From DSPP01 sp964607165 (lineage in GTDB: Bacteria; Zixibacteria; MSB-5A5; DSPP01), in contig CAZSIT010000002.1 of the NCBI GenBank assembly GCA_964607165.1, forward strand, positions 159,086 to 223,085: a stretch of DNA of 64,000 bases, read 5' to 3'. Position 1 is the first letter of the stretch. Each line of letters opens with the position of its first letter. The notes under the pieces were generated by a model that saw only the letters and a program-made list of their open reading frames with translations, had not been told where the DNA came from and searched no databases. Of this stretch, positions 52,253 to 60,793 are shown in pieces. Made by a program: the position numbers and the translations under genes.

Positions 52253-52822
52253 TTAATGCACCCAGACCGAGGCCTTGCGCGTCCATTCGCTGTCGGGATA
52301 TTTCTCTTTGAGAAGCTTGGCCGCTGCGGCCAGCGTCTCCGGCTTGTTGGTGGCCTTGTAGGCCGAAACACCGGCCCAGTAACAAGCCTCCGGCGCCGCT
52401 CCGCTGGTTGGATAAGTTTGACACATCGACCGGAAGCGCTTTTCTGCTTCAGGGTATTGACGTTTTTGAAAAGCCAGTTTGGCCAGACTCAATTCCAGTT
52501 GGGATAGAAAGTCCTCCACTGGAAAAAAACCTTCCATCCGGTGCCTTTCGACCCCTTCCGAATCCAGAATCAGCTGGGTGGGTGTCCATTGCGCACCGAA
52601 GCGTTGAAAAACTTTGGGCTGTTCTTTTATATGGATTTTGACCGGCAGAAAATTCTCGGAAATGAATTGGCTCACTCGGTCGTTGGGATAAACCTCGGCT
52701 TCCAGCCGGGCGCATCCCCCTCACATCGGAGCGGCGCTGAAGTCCAGAAGTATCTGCTTCTGTTCTTCTTTTGCTTTTGTTAAAGCGGCGTCAACATCTT
52801 TTTGCCAATTAATTGCAGTCAT
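52253..52822 (-). CDS. Thioredoxin-fold protein with TPR-like tail; probable selenoprotein (in-frame TGA at residue 34)
   Basis: Read through one TGA (52721-52723) the gene gives 189 residues: a thioredoxin N-terminal part (NWQKDVDAALTKAKEE, ILLDFSAAPM), then TGA, then GGCARLEAEVYPND, the cis-Pro region WTPTQLILDSEG, and a C-terminal TPR-like segment (about 95-189). The TGA stands exactly at the first position of the CxxC active site, giving U-G-G-C. The reading frame is otherwise clean on both sides and the ATG at 52822 has GGAGG five bases upstream. A bSECIS-like hairpin follows the TGA. TGA is a stop elsewhere in the window. Alternatives are a Cys-to-stop mutation or a sequencing error. 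Selenocysteine genes (selA, selB, selC) are not in the window. Confidence 0.8.
52685..52720 (-). promoter_or_regulatory. Candidate bSECIS element
   Basis: In the message, 16 bases after the TGA begins a five-base apical loop TGGAA closed by CGGC/GCCG (52708-52696), with a G in its first two bases as the bacterial SECIS model requires. An outer stem GGGAT (52718-52714) / ATCCC (52689-52685) closes it. It lies wholly within the coding sequence, as bacterial SECIS elements do. Confidence 0.65.
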
Positions 52823-52842
52823 CATAACCTCCTTGTCCAACT

Positions 52843-52848
52843 ATTATA
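52843..52848 (-). promoter_or_regulatory. -10 box upstream of the thioredoxin-like gene
   Basis: A perfect TATAAT on the minus strand about 20 bases before the ribosome site. No convincing -35 box was found at 16-18 bases. Confidence 0.4.
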
Positions 52849-53019
52849 CGTGGGACGGCTTGTTTTGTTTGCAGCCGTCAAAAACCCCGCTCAAAGTAGC
52901 GGCAGGTGTGCGCAGACTTCCGTTGAGGCGGCGGCGCGAATTTGCGCTTACATCCAACCTTTCGTATTTTGAACGCTTGCCCCTCGGCTGCATTCGGGGC
53001 GGCGAGCGTCGCAATCCAC

Positions 53020-53101
53020 GCGAAAGTGGCGGAACTGGCAGACGCGCAGGACTTAGGATCCTGTCCCTTCGGGGGTGGGGGTTCAACTCCCCCCTTTCGC
53101 A
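53020..53101 (+). tRNA. tRNA-Leu (TAG anticodon)
   Basis: 82-base class II tRNA. Acceptor GCGAAAG/CTTTCGC, anticodon stem CAGGA/TCCTG with loop CTTAGGA (anticodon at 53054-53056), a variable arm TCCCTTCGGGGG typical of tRNA-Leu, T-loop TTCAACT and discriminator A. CCA is not encoded. Confidence 0.95.
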
Positions 53102-53137
53102 GATTTTTTGCATAGCCGCCTCTTAGGAAAGTTGATT

Positions 53138-53191
53138 GGTAGCCGACACTTCAGTGTCGGGTAAATAACCTCGACTGAAGTCGAGGCTACC
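53138..53191. repeat. REPIN-like element, GGTAGCC...GGCTACC type
   Basis: 54 bases upstream of tig. Outer ends GGTAGCC / GGCTACC; two perfect eight-pair hairpins inside, CCGACACT-TC-AGTGTCGG (53143-53160) and CCTCGACT-GA-AGTCGAGG (53169-53186). Confidence 0.85.
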
Positions 53192-53238
53192 ACAGGGATG
53201 CGCCAAAGGAACAACAAAAGCCAAAAGCGTACAAGGAA

Positions 53239-54516
53239 ATGAACGAAACAAAGTTTGCTTTAACTGAAGATAAAAACTGGCAAAGAAGCCTAAAAGTCGA
53301 TGCCCCCAGCTCGCGGGTTGAAGGCAAGGTCGACAAATTTTTGGCCGAATACCGTGCCGCGGCGAACATTCCCGGTTTTCGCAAAGGCAAAACTCCTCTT
53401 TCGGTTATCCGCCAAAAGTATTTGGAAGCGGCCCGGCAGGATGCCCTGGCCGAAACGGTGGACGAACTGTACCGCGAATTCTTGGAGAAAGAGAAAGAAA
53501 TTTTTCCAATCACCCGCCCAACCGTCTCGGAACTGAATTACGAGCCCGCCTCCGGCTTGACCTTCACGGCCAACTTCGAGGTCCGCCCCCAAGTGGAGTT
53601 GAAAAAATACAAAGGGCTGAAGCTTACCCGCTTTTTGCGCAAGGTGAAAGATGAAGAAGTGGAGCAGGTGATTGAAAAATTGCGCGACCAGGTTGGGGAA
53701 TGGTCCTCCGTCAACCGCGAGGCCAAAGAAGGGGACCTTTTAATCTTGGATTTGGAAGTCACCTCCGACCCGCAAAATCGGATGAAAGATAAAAAAATTC
53801 CCAATTATGAAATTATTCTGACTCCAACTCTGCTGCCTGAATTTAAGACGGCGCTGACCGGCATCCGCCCCTTCGGCCAAACCGAGGTGACCATCACCTA
53901 CCCGGTCGATTACAGCGAGAAAAATCTGGCCGGGGCGACGGTCGGCTTCAACGTAGTGGTCAAAGAGATAAAAGAAAAAATCCTGCCACCCAAGGATGAC
54001 ACCTTGGCCCAACGGTTGAAAGACTGGAACTGCCAAACCTACCTGGAGTTAGTGCTGGAAATACGTAAACGCCTCGAGGCAGCCATAGCCCAGGAAGCAG
54101 ACGATGCCCTGCGTCAGCAAACGCGCAATCTTGTGGTGGAAGAAAATCCCTTAGAGCTGCCGGCTTCCATAGCCGCTTCCATCAAGTCACGCTTGAGAGA
54201 AGACGCCAAAAAGGAGAAAACGGAAATTTCAGAGGCCGATTTGGAACAAAAAGTCTGGCCTCCTTTCGAGCGGATGGCCAAATGGGATTTTTTGCTGCAC
54301 GAGCTGGCCGAAAAAGAAAAAATCGAAACGACCGAAGCCGATTCGGCTGCCTGGATGGCCCGCTTTGCCGCCAATTACGGGATGAAACCGGAAGAAGCCG
54401 ACGAGTATATTAAAAAATCGGGGCGGATAAAAAATATTCGCGAAACGATTTTGGAGGAAAAAGTGGTTGACTTTTTGCTGCAAACCGCCGTTATACAGAA
54501 TGAGAACGAAAAATAG
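53239..54516 (+). CDS. tig: Trigger factor
   Basis: 425-residue ribosome-bound chaperone and prolyl isomerase. The N-terminal ribosome-binding motif is seen as IPGFRKGKTPLSVIRQKY, followed by an FKBP-like domain (about 150-235) and a helical C-terminal domain. It heads the conserved order tig-clpP-clpX-lon. ClpP follows 12 bases after the stop, so the two are probably co-transcribed. Confidence 0.93.
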   Translation: MNETKFALTEDKNWQRSLKVDAPSSRVEGKVDKFLAEYRAAANIPGFRKGKTPLSVIRQKYLEAARQDALAETVDELYREFLEKEKEIFPITRPTVSELNYEPASGLTFTANFEVRPQVELKKYKGLKLTRFLRKVKDEEVEQVIEKLRDQVGEWSSVNREAKEGDLLILDLEVTSDPQNRMKDKKIPNYEIILTPTLLPEFKTALTGIRPFGQTEVTITYPVDYSEKNLAGATVGFNVVVKEIKEKILPPKDDTLAQRLKDWNCQTYLELVLEIRKRLEAAIAQEADDALRQQTRNLVVEENPLELPASIAASIKSRLREDAKKEKTEISEADLEQKVWPPFERMAKWDFLLHELAEKEKIETTEADSAAWMARFAANYGMKPEEADEYIKKSGRIKNIRETILEEKVVDFLLQTAVIQNENEK

Positions 54517-54528
54517 GAAGGGAGAAGA

Positions 54529-55137
54529 ATGCCTTTAATACCGATGGTAGTGGAACAGACCGGCCGGGGGGAGCGGGCCTACGACATTTATTCGCGGCTC
54601 TTAAAAGACCGAATCCTTTTTATAGGCAGCCCGATTGACGACAACGTCGCCAATCTGGTCATCGCCCAATTGATTTTTCTGGAGGCCGAAGAGCCTGAAA
54701 AAGATATCAACGTTTACATCAATTCCCCGGGCGGAATTGTAACCTCTGGTTTGGCGATCTACGATACCATGCAGTTTATCAAGCCGGATGTCGCCACCAC
54801 CTGCGTGGGGATGGCGGCTTCGATGGGGGCTTTGCTTCTGGCGGCCGGGGCACCCAAAAAGCGTTTCACTTTGCCCCATTCGCGGATTATGATTCACCAG
54901 CCCTGGGGGGGGGTGCAGGGGCAGGTGACCGACATCGAAATCCAAGCCAAAGAGTTGTTGACCATCAAGGCCCGCTTAAACGAGATTTTTGCCAAGCATA
55001 CCGGCCAGCCCTTGGAGAAAATCGAAAAAGACACCGACCGGAATTTCTTTATGTCGGCCGAGGAGGCCAAAGCCTACGGATTGGTGGACGAAATTTACGA
55101 GACGAAGCGCAAGCTTCCCGCCACCAACTCCAAATGA
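54529..55137 (+). CDS. clpP: ATP-dependent Clp protease proteolytic subunit
   Basis: 202 residues. Catalytic Ser in GMAASMGALLLAAG, His in LPHSRIMIHQPWGG and Asp in the later DTDRNFFMSAEEA region give a full triad. It forms the double-heptamer protease chamber used with ClpX, encoded next. GAAGGGAG precedes the ATG. A terminator hairpin stands between it and clpX. Confidence 0.96.
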   Translation: MPLIPMVVEQTGRGERAYDIYSRLLKDRILFIGSPIDDNVANLVIAQLIFLEAEEPEKDINVYINSPGGIVTSGLAIYDTMQFIKPDVATTCVGMAASMGALLLAAGAPKKRFTLPHSRIMIHQPWGGVQGQVTDIEIQAKELLTIKARLNEIFAKHTGQPLEKIEKDTDRNFFMSAEEAKAYGLVDEIYETKRKLPATNSK

Positions 55138-55144
55138 CTGGGGC

Positions 55145-55172
55145 TTGATTTTTTTGCACGTTTGTGTAATTT
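55145..55172 (+). promoter_or_regulatory. Possible clpX promoter
   Basis: TTGATT (55145-55150), 16 bases, TAATTT (55167-55172). It would start transcription near 55180, inside the terminator hairpin, leaving a leader of only about 25 bases for clpX. Confidence 0.45.
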
Positions 55173-55177
55173 AACTC

Positions 55178-55201
55178 AAGGCGCAGAGGCGCCTTTTTTT
55201 T
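55178..55201 (+). terminator. Terminator between clpP and clpX
   Basis: Seven-pair hairpin AAGGCGC-AGAG-GCGCCTT followed by a further run of T that ends three bases before the clpX start codon. It should end the tig-clpP transcript, or act as an attenuator of clpX-lon-engB-purA. Confidence 0.8.
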
Positions 55202-55204
55202 GGT

Positions 55205-56461
55205 ATGCCTAAGAAAACGAAAGACCCCAAAGAACGCTGCTTTTTCTGCCGCCGGCCGGCGGCGGAGGTGGTCACTTTAATAACCGGCTACGACGCCTCC
55301 ATTTGCGATACCTGCGTGATTTCCTGCCAGCAATTCCTGGCCGGCAAAAAACCGGCGGCGCAGCCGGCTTCCCCTCCGCCCAAACTGGAAACTTTGCCCA
55401 AACCGGCGGAAATAAAAAAAAATCTGGACGGTTACGTCATCGGCCAGGAAAAAGCTAAAAAATCAGTAGCGGTAGCCGTATATAATCATTACAAGCGGGT
55501 TTTCCATCCCCAAGCGGCCGCCGACGTGGAGCTGGAAAAATCCAACATCTTGTTGATTGGCCCCACCGGCACCGGCAAAACTTTAATTGCCGAAACTTTG
55601 GCCAAAATGCTTTCGGTCCCTTTTTCCATTGCCGATGCCACGGTGTTAACCGAAGCCGGCTACGTGGGTGAAGACGTCGAAAACATTTTAGTCCGGTTGT
55701 TGCAGGCCGCCGACTACGATTTGAGCAAGGCCGAGCGGGGCATTGTCTATATCGATGAAATCGACAAAATCGCCCGCAAGGGGGATAACCCCTCCATCAC
55801 CCGCGACGTTTCGGGTGAGGGGGTGCAACAAGGTTTGTTAAAAATTCTGGAAGGCACCGTCTCCAATGTCCCCCCCAAAGGTGGCCGCAAACACCCGGAG
55901 CAGAACTTTGTGCAGATGAATACCAAAAATATTTTATTCATCTGCGGCGGGGCTTTTGACGGGCTGGAGAAAATTATCGCCCGCCGGGTGGGGCAAAAAA
56001 CGGTCGGCTTCGGCGCCAAGCACGCGGCGGTAACAAACGAAAAACAGGGAACCATTTTCTCTTTGGTTGAGCCGGAAGATTTGCTGGCTTACGGACTGAT
56101 TCCGGAATTGATAGGCCGACTGCACGTCGTTGGGGCGCTGGAAGAGCTGGACACCGAAGCGCTTTTTAAAATTTTAACCGAGCCCAAAAACGCCATCACC
56201 AAACAATATAAAAAGCTATTCGAGATGGAAGGAATTGAGCTGGTCTTTGAAAAAGAGGCCTTGGAAGCGGTGGTGAAGTCTGCCCAAAAGCGCAAAACCG
56301 GGGCGCGGGCGCTGCGCTCCATTCTCGAAGAGGCGATGTTGGAAGTGATGTACGAGCTGCCTTCCTTGCAGGGGATTACCCGCTGCGTAGTTTCCAAGGA
56401 TTGCATAACCGAAAAGAAAAAACCGGAGCTTTTCTATGGCTCCAAAAAGAAAATTGCCTGA
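55205..56461 (+). CDS. clpX: ATP-dependent Clp protease ATP-binding subunit ClpX
   Basis: 418 residues. N-terminal zinc finger CFFCRRPAAEVVTLITGYDASICDTC is complete; AAA+ domain with Walker A GPTGTGKTLIAE, Walker B IVYIDEIDKIA, pore loop GYVGEDVEN and the sensor regions follow. It unfolds tagged proteins into ClpP. The start codon has no ribosome site because the terminator T-run lies directly before it. Its stop overlaps the lon start by one base. Confidence 0.96.
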   Translation: MPKKTKDPKERCFFCRRPAAEVVTLITGYDASICDTCVISCQQFLAGKKPAAQPASPPPKLETLPKPAEIKKNLDGYVIGQEKAKKSVAVAVYNHYKRVFHPQAAADVELEKSNILLIGPTGTGKTLIAETLAKMLSVPFSIADATVLTEAGYVGEDVENILVRLLQAADYDLSKAERGIVYIDEIDKIARKGDNPSITRDVSGEGVQQGLLKILEGTVSNVPPKGGRKHPEQNFVQMNTKNILFICGGAFDGLEKIIARRVGQKTVGFGAKHAAVTNEKQGTIFSLVEPEDLLAYGLIPELIGRLHVVGALEELDTEALFKILTEPKNAITKQYKKLFEMEGIELVFEKEALEAVVKSAQKRKTGARALRSILEEAMLEVMYELPSLQGITRCVVSKDCITEKKKPELFYGSKKKIA

Positions 56462-58824
56462 TGCTGGGAACAATCGAACATAATCAGGAAAAAATAGCCC
56501 TATCGGATAACCTGCCGGTTCTGCCCCTGCGGGATGTGGTCATCTTCCCGGGAATGGTTTATCCCTTATTGATTGGCCGGGCTCCTTCGCTGGAAGCGGT
56601 GGCCGAAGCCCAGAAATCCAACCGCCAGGTTTTTGTCTGTTCGCAGAAAAAATCGGACGTGGAACTGCCCAAACCGGAGGATTTGTATTGCATTGGCACC
56701 ATCACCCGCATACTGGAAGTTACTCCCCTGCCCAACGGCACCCAAAAAGTTTTGGTGGAAGGATTGGCCAAAGCGGAAGGCTCGTTCAATTCTGCAGCAC
56801 CAGTTACTTCAACTTCCAACAAGAAACATTTTACCGCCCGGTTGGTTCTGCTCAAAGCGGAGAAAAGCGCCAATCCGAGCGAACTGGAGGCCCTGACCCG
56901 TTCCACCACCGCCGCCTTTCAGGACTACGTCCGGCTGAACCGCCGGATGCCGGAAGAGATTCTGCTTCACCTGAACAACATTTCCGACCCGCAGCGCTTG
57001 GCGGATACCTTGGCCGCCCATATTTTGCAAAAAGTGGACGTGCGCCAGAAGCTTTTGGAAACCCGCTCGGCCGCTTCCCAATTGCGCCAGTTGTTGGAAA
57101 TTCTGAACGCCGAAATCGAAATCCTTAAAATCGAAGAGGAAATCGACACCTCCGTGCGCGAAAATGTCGGCCGTTCCCAGCGGGAATATTATTTGCGCCA
57201 GCAGTTAGCGGCTATCAAAGAAGAACTGGGACAGATTGAAGAAGGGCCGGAGGAAACGGTCGATTTTGCCAAAAAACTCTCTTCCCCCAGTTTGCCCAAG
57301 GAAGTGAAGGACAAAGGCGCCGCCGAACTGGGGAAGCTGAAAAAAATGTATCCCTATTCCTCCGAGGCCTCCGTGGTGCGCGGCTACCTCGAATGGCTTC
57401 TGGCTGTGCCGTGGGGTAAACAGACCGAGGATGAAACCGACTTCAAGAAAGTTAAAACCGTTCTGGACGAAGACCATTACGGCTTAAAAAAACCGAAGGA
57501 GCGGATTCTGGAACATCTGGCGGTGATGCGCCTGTCTAAAAATCCGAAGGGCTCGATTCTCTGTTTGGTAGGCCCGCCGGGGGTGGGCAAAACTTCACTG
57601 GGACGCTCAATTGCCCGCGCTTTGGGACGCAACTTCGTGCGGATGTCGTTGGGCGGCGTGCGCGACGAGGCCGAGCTGCGCGGCCATCGCCGCACCTACA
57701 TCGGTTCCTTGCCCGGCCGCATAGTCCAAGGTTTGAAAAAAGCGGATTCAATAAACCCCGTCTTCCTTCTGGACGAAGTGGATAAGCTGGGAATGGACTA
57801 CCGCGGCGACCCGGCGGCGGCTCTGCTTGAAGTTTTAGACCCGGAGCAGAATCGCACCTTTGTTGACCATTATCTCGAGGTGGAGTGCGACCTCTCCAAA
57901 ATCTTTTTCATCACCACTGCCAATCATCAGGATGGCATTCCCCCGCCGCTTTTGGACCGGATGGAAGTCATCCGCCTGCCGGGGTATCTGGAGCATGAAA
58001 AACTTGTAATCGCAGAGAATTATCTCTACCAGAAATTAACCAGGGAGCTCGGAACCGAAAAACTGAAGCTGACTTTTTCCGAAACGGCTTTACTCGAAAT
58101 CATCCGCCGCTATACGAAGGAGTCGGGTGTGCGCGAGCTGGAACGCCAGATGGCGGCGATTATGCGCAAGCTGGCAACGCGCAAACTCTCGGAGAACGGA
58201 AAAACTCCGAAAGCCGTTACGCCCGAATTGGTGGCAGAGCTTTTAGGCGCGCCGCCGTATCTGGATACCGAAACGGAAAAAAAACCGGCCATCGGCCGGG
58301 CAATGGGCCTGGCCTGGACCGAGCGGGGCGGGGAGCTTTTGCCTGTCGAAGTGGCGCTGATGCCGGGCAGCGGCAACTTTACTTTGACCGGCAAGTTGGG
58401 GGAAGTGATGCAGGAGTCCGCCAAGGCAGCGCTTTCCTTTTTACGCGCCAATCACAAAACTTACGGCTTGAAAAGAGATTTTTACAAGGATTTGGAAATT
58501 CATATTCACATTCTCGAGGGCGCCGTGCCCAAAGACGGTCCTTCCGCCGGGGTGACGATGGCGGTTGCGCTGCTTTCCGCCCTGACCAAAAAGCCGGTGA
58601 AAAACAACTTTGCGATGACGGGCGAAATCACCCTCTCCGGAAAAATTCTCCCCATCGGCGGGTTGAACGAAAAGGTCCTGGCCGCCAAGCAAGCCGGCAT
58701 CAAAAATATTTTAGTGCCAAAGAAAAACGACAAGGACTTGGCCGAACTGCCGGCAGAGCTGAAAGAGGGCTTAAAATTTCATAAGTTAGAAACGCTTGCG
58801 CAGGCCTTCGACCTGGTTCTGTGA
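56461..58824 (+). CDS. lon: ATP-dependent protease Lon
   Basis: 787 residues from the ATG at 56461, which overlaps the clpX stop (TGATG). N-terminal LON substrate domain (LPVLPLRDVVIFPGMV), coiled region, AAA+ module with Walker A GPPGVGKTSLG, and the protease domain with catalytic Ser in KDGPSAGVTMA and Lys in NEKVLAAKQAG. It degrades damaged proteins in the cytoplasm. A frame extending 20 codons upstream overlaps clpX and is not used. Confidence 0.96.
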   Translation: MLGTIEHNQEKIALSDNLPVLPLRDVVIFPGMVYPLLIGRAPSLEAVAEAQKSNRQVFVCSQKKSDVELPKPEDLYCIGTITRILEVTPLPNGTQKVLVEGLAKAEGSFNSAAPVTSTSNKKHFTARLVLLKAEKSANPSELEALTRSTTAAFQDYVRLNRRMPEEILLHLNNISDPQRLADTLAAHILQKVDVRQKLLETRSAASQLRQLLEILNAEIEILKIEEEIDTSVRENVGRSQREYYLRQQLAAIKEELGQIEEGPEETVDFAKKLSSPSLPKEVKDKGAAELGKLKKMYPYSSEASVVRGYLEWLLAVPWGKQTEDETDFKKVKTVLDEDHYGLKKPKERILEHLAVMRLSKNPKGSILCLVGPPGVGKTSLGRSIARALGRNFVRMSLGGVRDEAELRGHRRTYIGSLPGRIVQGLKKADSINPVFLLDEVDKLGMDYRGDPAAALLEVLDPEQNRTFVDHYLEVECDLSKIFFITTANHQDGIPPPLLDRMEVIRLPGYLEHEKLVIAENYLYQKLTRELGTEKLKLTFSETALLEIIRRYTKESGVRELERQMAAIMRKLATRKLSENGKTPKAVTPELVAELLGAPPYLDTETEKKPAIGRAMGLAWTERGGELLPVEVALMPGSGNFTLTGKLGEVMQESAKAALSFLRANHKTYGLKRDFYKDLEIHIHILEGAVPKDGPSAGVTMAVALLSALTKKPVKNNFAMTGEITLSGKILPIGGLNEKVLAAKQAGIKNILVPKKNDKDLAELPAELKEGLKFHKLETLAQAFDLVL

Positions 58825-58836
58825 GCATTCTCCCCT

Positions 58837-59454
58837 ATGATGGAAATCAAAAAGGCCAGTTTTCTCACCACCGTGGCCAAGCCGGAGACCTGCCCAAACC
58901 GTTTTCCGGAAATTGCCTTTGCCGGCCGCTCCAACGTCGGCAAGTCCAGTTTGATTAACGCCTTGACCAACCGCAAAAAGTTGGCGCAGATTTCCAAAAC
59001 TCCCGGCAAGACCCGAAATCTAAATTACTATCTTATTAACGACAAATTGTACTTTGTCGATTTGCCCGGCTACGGCTACGCCAAAGCGGGGGGGGCCGAG
59101 CGGGAGCGCTGGAGCAAGCTGGTGGACGATTATTTGAATGAATCACCAAAGCTGGCTGGCATCGTTTCTCTTCTGGACATCCGCCACGAGCCGGCCGAGC
59201 TCGATTTGCAGATGGTGGATTGGGTAAACCAGGCGGGCATTGCCGCGCTTTTCGTTCTGACCAAAGCAGATAAGCTTTCGCGCTCCCAGCAAAACGTCCA
59301 ATACGAAAAATTCACCACTCTTTTACCGCTTTCGGAAAGGAGCGCAATGACAATTTTTTCCGCCGCGACCAGAGAAGGAAAGCCGGAGATTTTGAAATGG
59401 ATTTTTGAAACTGCCTTACCGCGCACTCCTAAAGTCGGAGCCGGGGCGCGCTGA
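58837..59454 (+). CDS. engB: Ribosome biogenesis GTPase EngB/YihA
   Basis: 205 residues. GTPase motifs G1 GRSNVGKSSLIN, G3 DLPGYGYAKAG (the PGYG signature of this family), G4 TKADKLS and G5 FSAAT are all visible. It assists assembly of the large ribosomal subunit. lon-engB order is conserved in many bacteria. Its stop overlaps the purA start. Confidence 0.94.
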   Translation: MMEIKKASFLTTVAKPETCPNRFPEIAFAGRSNVGKSSLINALTNRKKLAQISKTPGKTRNLNYYLINDKLYFVDLPGYGYAKAGGAERERWSKLVDDYLNESPKLAGIVSLLDIRHEPAELDLQMVDWVNQAGIAALFVLTKADKLSRSQQNVQYEKFTTLLPLSERSAMTIFSAATREGKPEILKWIFETALPRTPKVGAGAR

Positions 59455-60719
59455 TGCCCAACCGCATCGTTGTCGGCCTGCAGTGGGGGGATGAAGGCAA
59501 AGGGAAAATCGTCGATTTTCTCTCCGAAAAGGCGGACATCGTCGCCCGCTATCAGGGAGGCGCCAACGCCGGGCATACCATCTATCTTGACGGCACCAAA
59601 TTTGTCCTGCACCTGATTCCCTCCGGCATTCTGCATCCCAAAAAAATCTGCCTCATCGGCTCCGGTGTGGTTTTGGAGCCGGAGGAGCTGAAAAAAGAAA
59701 TCGAAATGCTGGCGGCCCACAAAATCAAAGTGGACGGGCGGCTGAAAATCTCCGCCGGCGCGCATCTCGTTTTGCCCTTTCACCGCGAATTGGATTTATG
59801 GGAAGAATCGAAGCGCGGCGAAAAAATCGGCACCACGGGGCGGGGCATCGGCCCGGCCTATTCCGAAAAGTACGCCCGCCGCGGCATCCGCGCCGTCGAT
59901 TTGCTCTCGCCCGAAAAACTCTCAAGCAAAGTTGCCGACATTCTCTCCTGCCGCAACCACGCAGGGCAACTCTCGAATATCGATCCGCACGGTTTACTCC
60001 AGCAATTACAAAGCTACGAATCACTCATCGCCCCTTTTCTTGTCGATGGCTCCCGCTTTTTGAACGAGGCCATCAAAAAAGGTAAATCGGTACTTTTCGA
60101 GGGAGCGCAGGGGTCGCTTTTGGATGTCGATTTCGGCACTTATCCGTATGCCACTCCTTCCCACACCATCGCCGGCGGGGCTTTGACCGGCACCGGTGTC
60201 GGGCCGCGCTCGATTGACGAAGTCATCGGCGTGATGAAGGCCTACACCACCCGGGTGGGGAACGGCCCTTTCCCCACCGAGCTTTCCGGGCCGGAAGGGG
60301 AACTGCTGCGCAAAACCGGCGATGAGTTCGGCGCCACCACCGGCCGCCCTCGCCGCACGGGATGGCTGGACCTGGTCATCCTCAAGCACGCCTGCCGGAT
60401 AAACGGCGTGGATAAGCTATCGATTATGAAACTGGACGTTTTGGACAGCTTCGACCAAATCAAAATCTGCACCGCTTACGAATACAAAGGCGAAAAAATC
60501 AAGGAGCTGCCGCTTGATTTGTGCGAGATGGCAAATTGTAAACCGATTTACAAAACTTTTCCCGGCTGGAAATCTACGACCCGCGGCATCACCCGCTTTG
60601 CCAAGCTTCCCAAAAACGCCCAAAGGTATCTTTCCATCATCGAAAAATCGCTCGGCGTCCCCATCCACCTCATCTCCACCGGCCCGGAACGGGAAGCAAC
60701 GATTGTAAAGCGATACTAG
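59454..60719 (+). CDS. purA: Adenylosuccinate synthetase
   Basis: 421 residues. GTP-binding GDEGKGKIVDFL with the catalytic Asp, GGANAGHTI with the catalytic His, IGPAYSEKYARRGIR, and GATTGRPRRTGWLDLVIL are standard. It joins IMP and aspartate using GTP, the step before PurB (24015). The ATG overlaps the engB stop by one base. Last gene of the tig-to-purA block before the restriction-modification insert. Confidence 0.96.
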   Translation: MPNRIVVGLQWGDEGKGKIVDFLSEKADIVARYQGGANAGHTIYLDGTKFVLHLIPSGILHPKKICLIGSGVVLEPEELKKEIEMLAAHKIKVDGRLKISAGAHLVLPFHRELDLWEESKRGEKIGTTGRGIGPAYSEKYARRGIRAVDLLSPEKLSSKVADILSCRNHAGQLSNIDPHGLLQQLQSYESLIAPFLVDGSRFLNEAIKKGKSVLFEGAQGSLLDVDFGTYPYATPSHTIAGGALTGTGVGPRSIDEVIGVMKAYTTRVGNGPFPTELSGPEGELLRKTGDEFGATTGRPRRTGWLDLVILKHACRINGVDKLSIMKLDVLDSFDQIKICTAYEYKGEKIKELPLDLCEMANCKPIYKTFPGWKSTTRGITRFAKLPKNAQRYLSIIEKSLGVPIHLISTGPEREATIVKRY

Positions 60720-60753
60720 AAAGGTGCAGCTTCAAATCCTTCAAAACAAAGTA

Positions 60754-60782
60754 TTGACTGGACGGTTTTCTTTGATTACGTT
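60754..60782 (+). promoter_or_regulatory. Possible promoter of the restriction-modification pair
   Basis: TTGACT (60754-60759), 17 bases, TACGTT (60777-60782). The -10 box is poor (three matches). The methylase ATG lies 11 bases beyond. Confidence 0.35.
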
Positions 60783-60793
60783 TTTATCAAGAT

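Noticed and set aside
52721..52723. TGA read as Trp or Gly through an altered genetic code
   Set aside because: TGA ends many genes here within ATGA overlaps, and no other gene contains an internal TGA.
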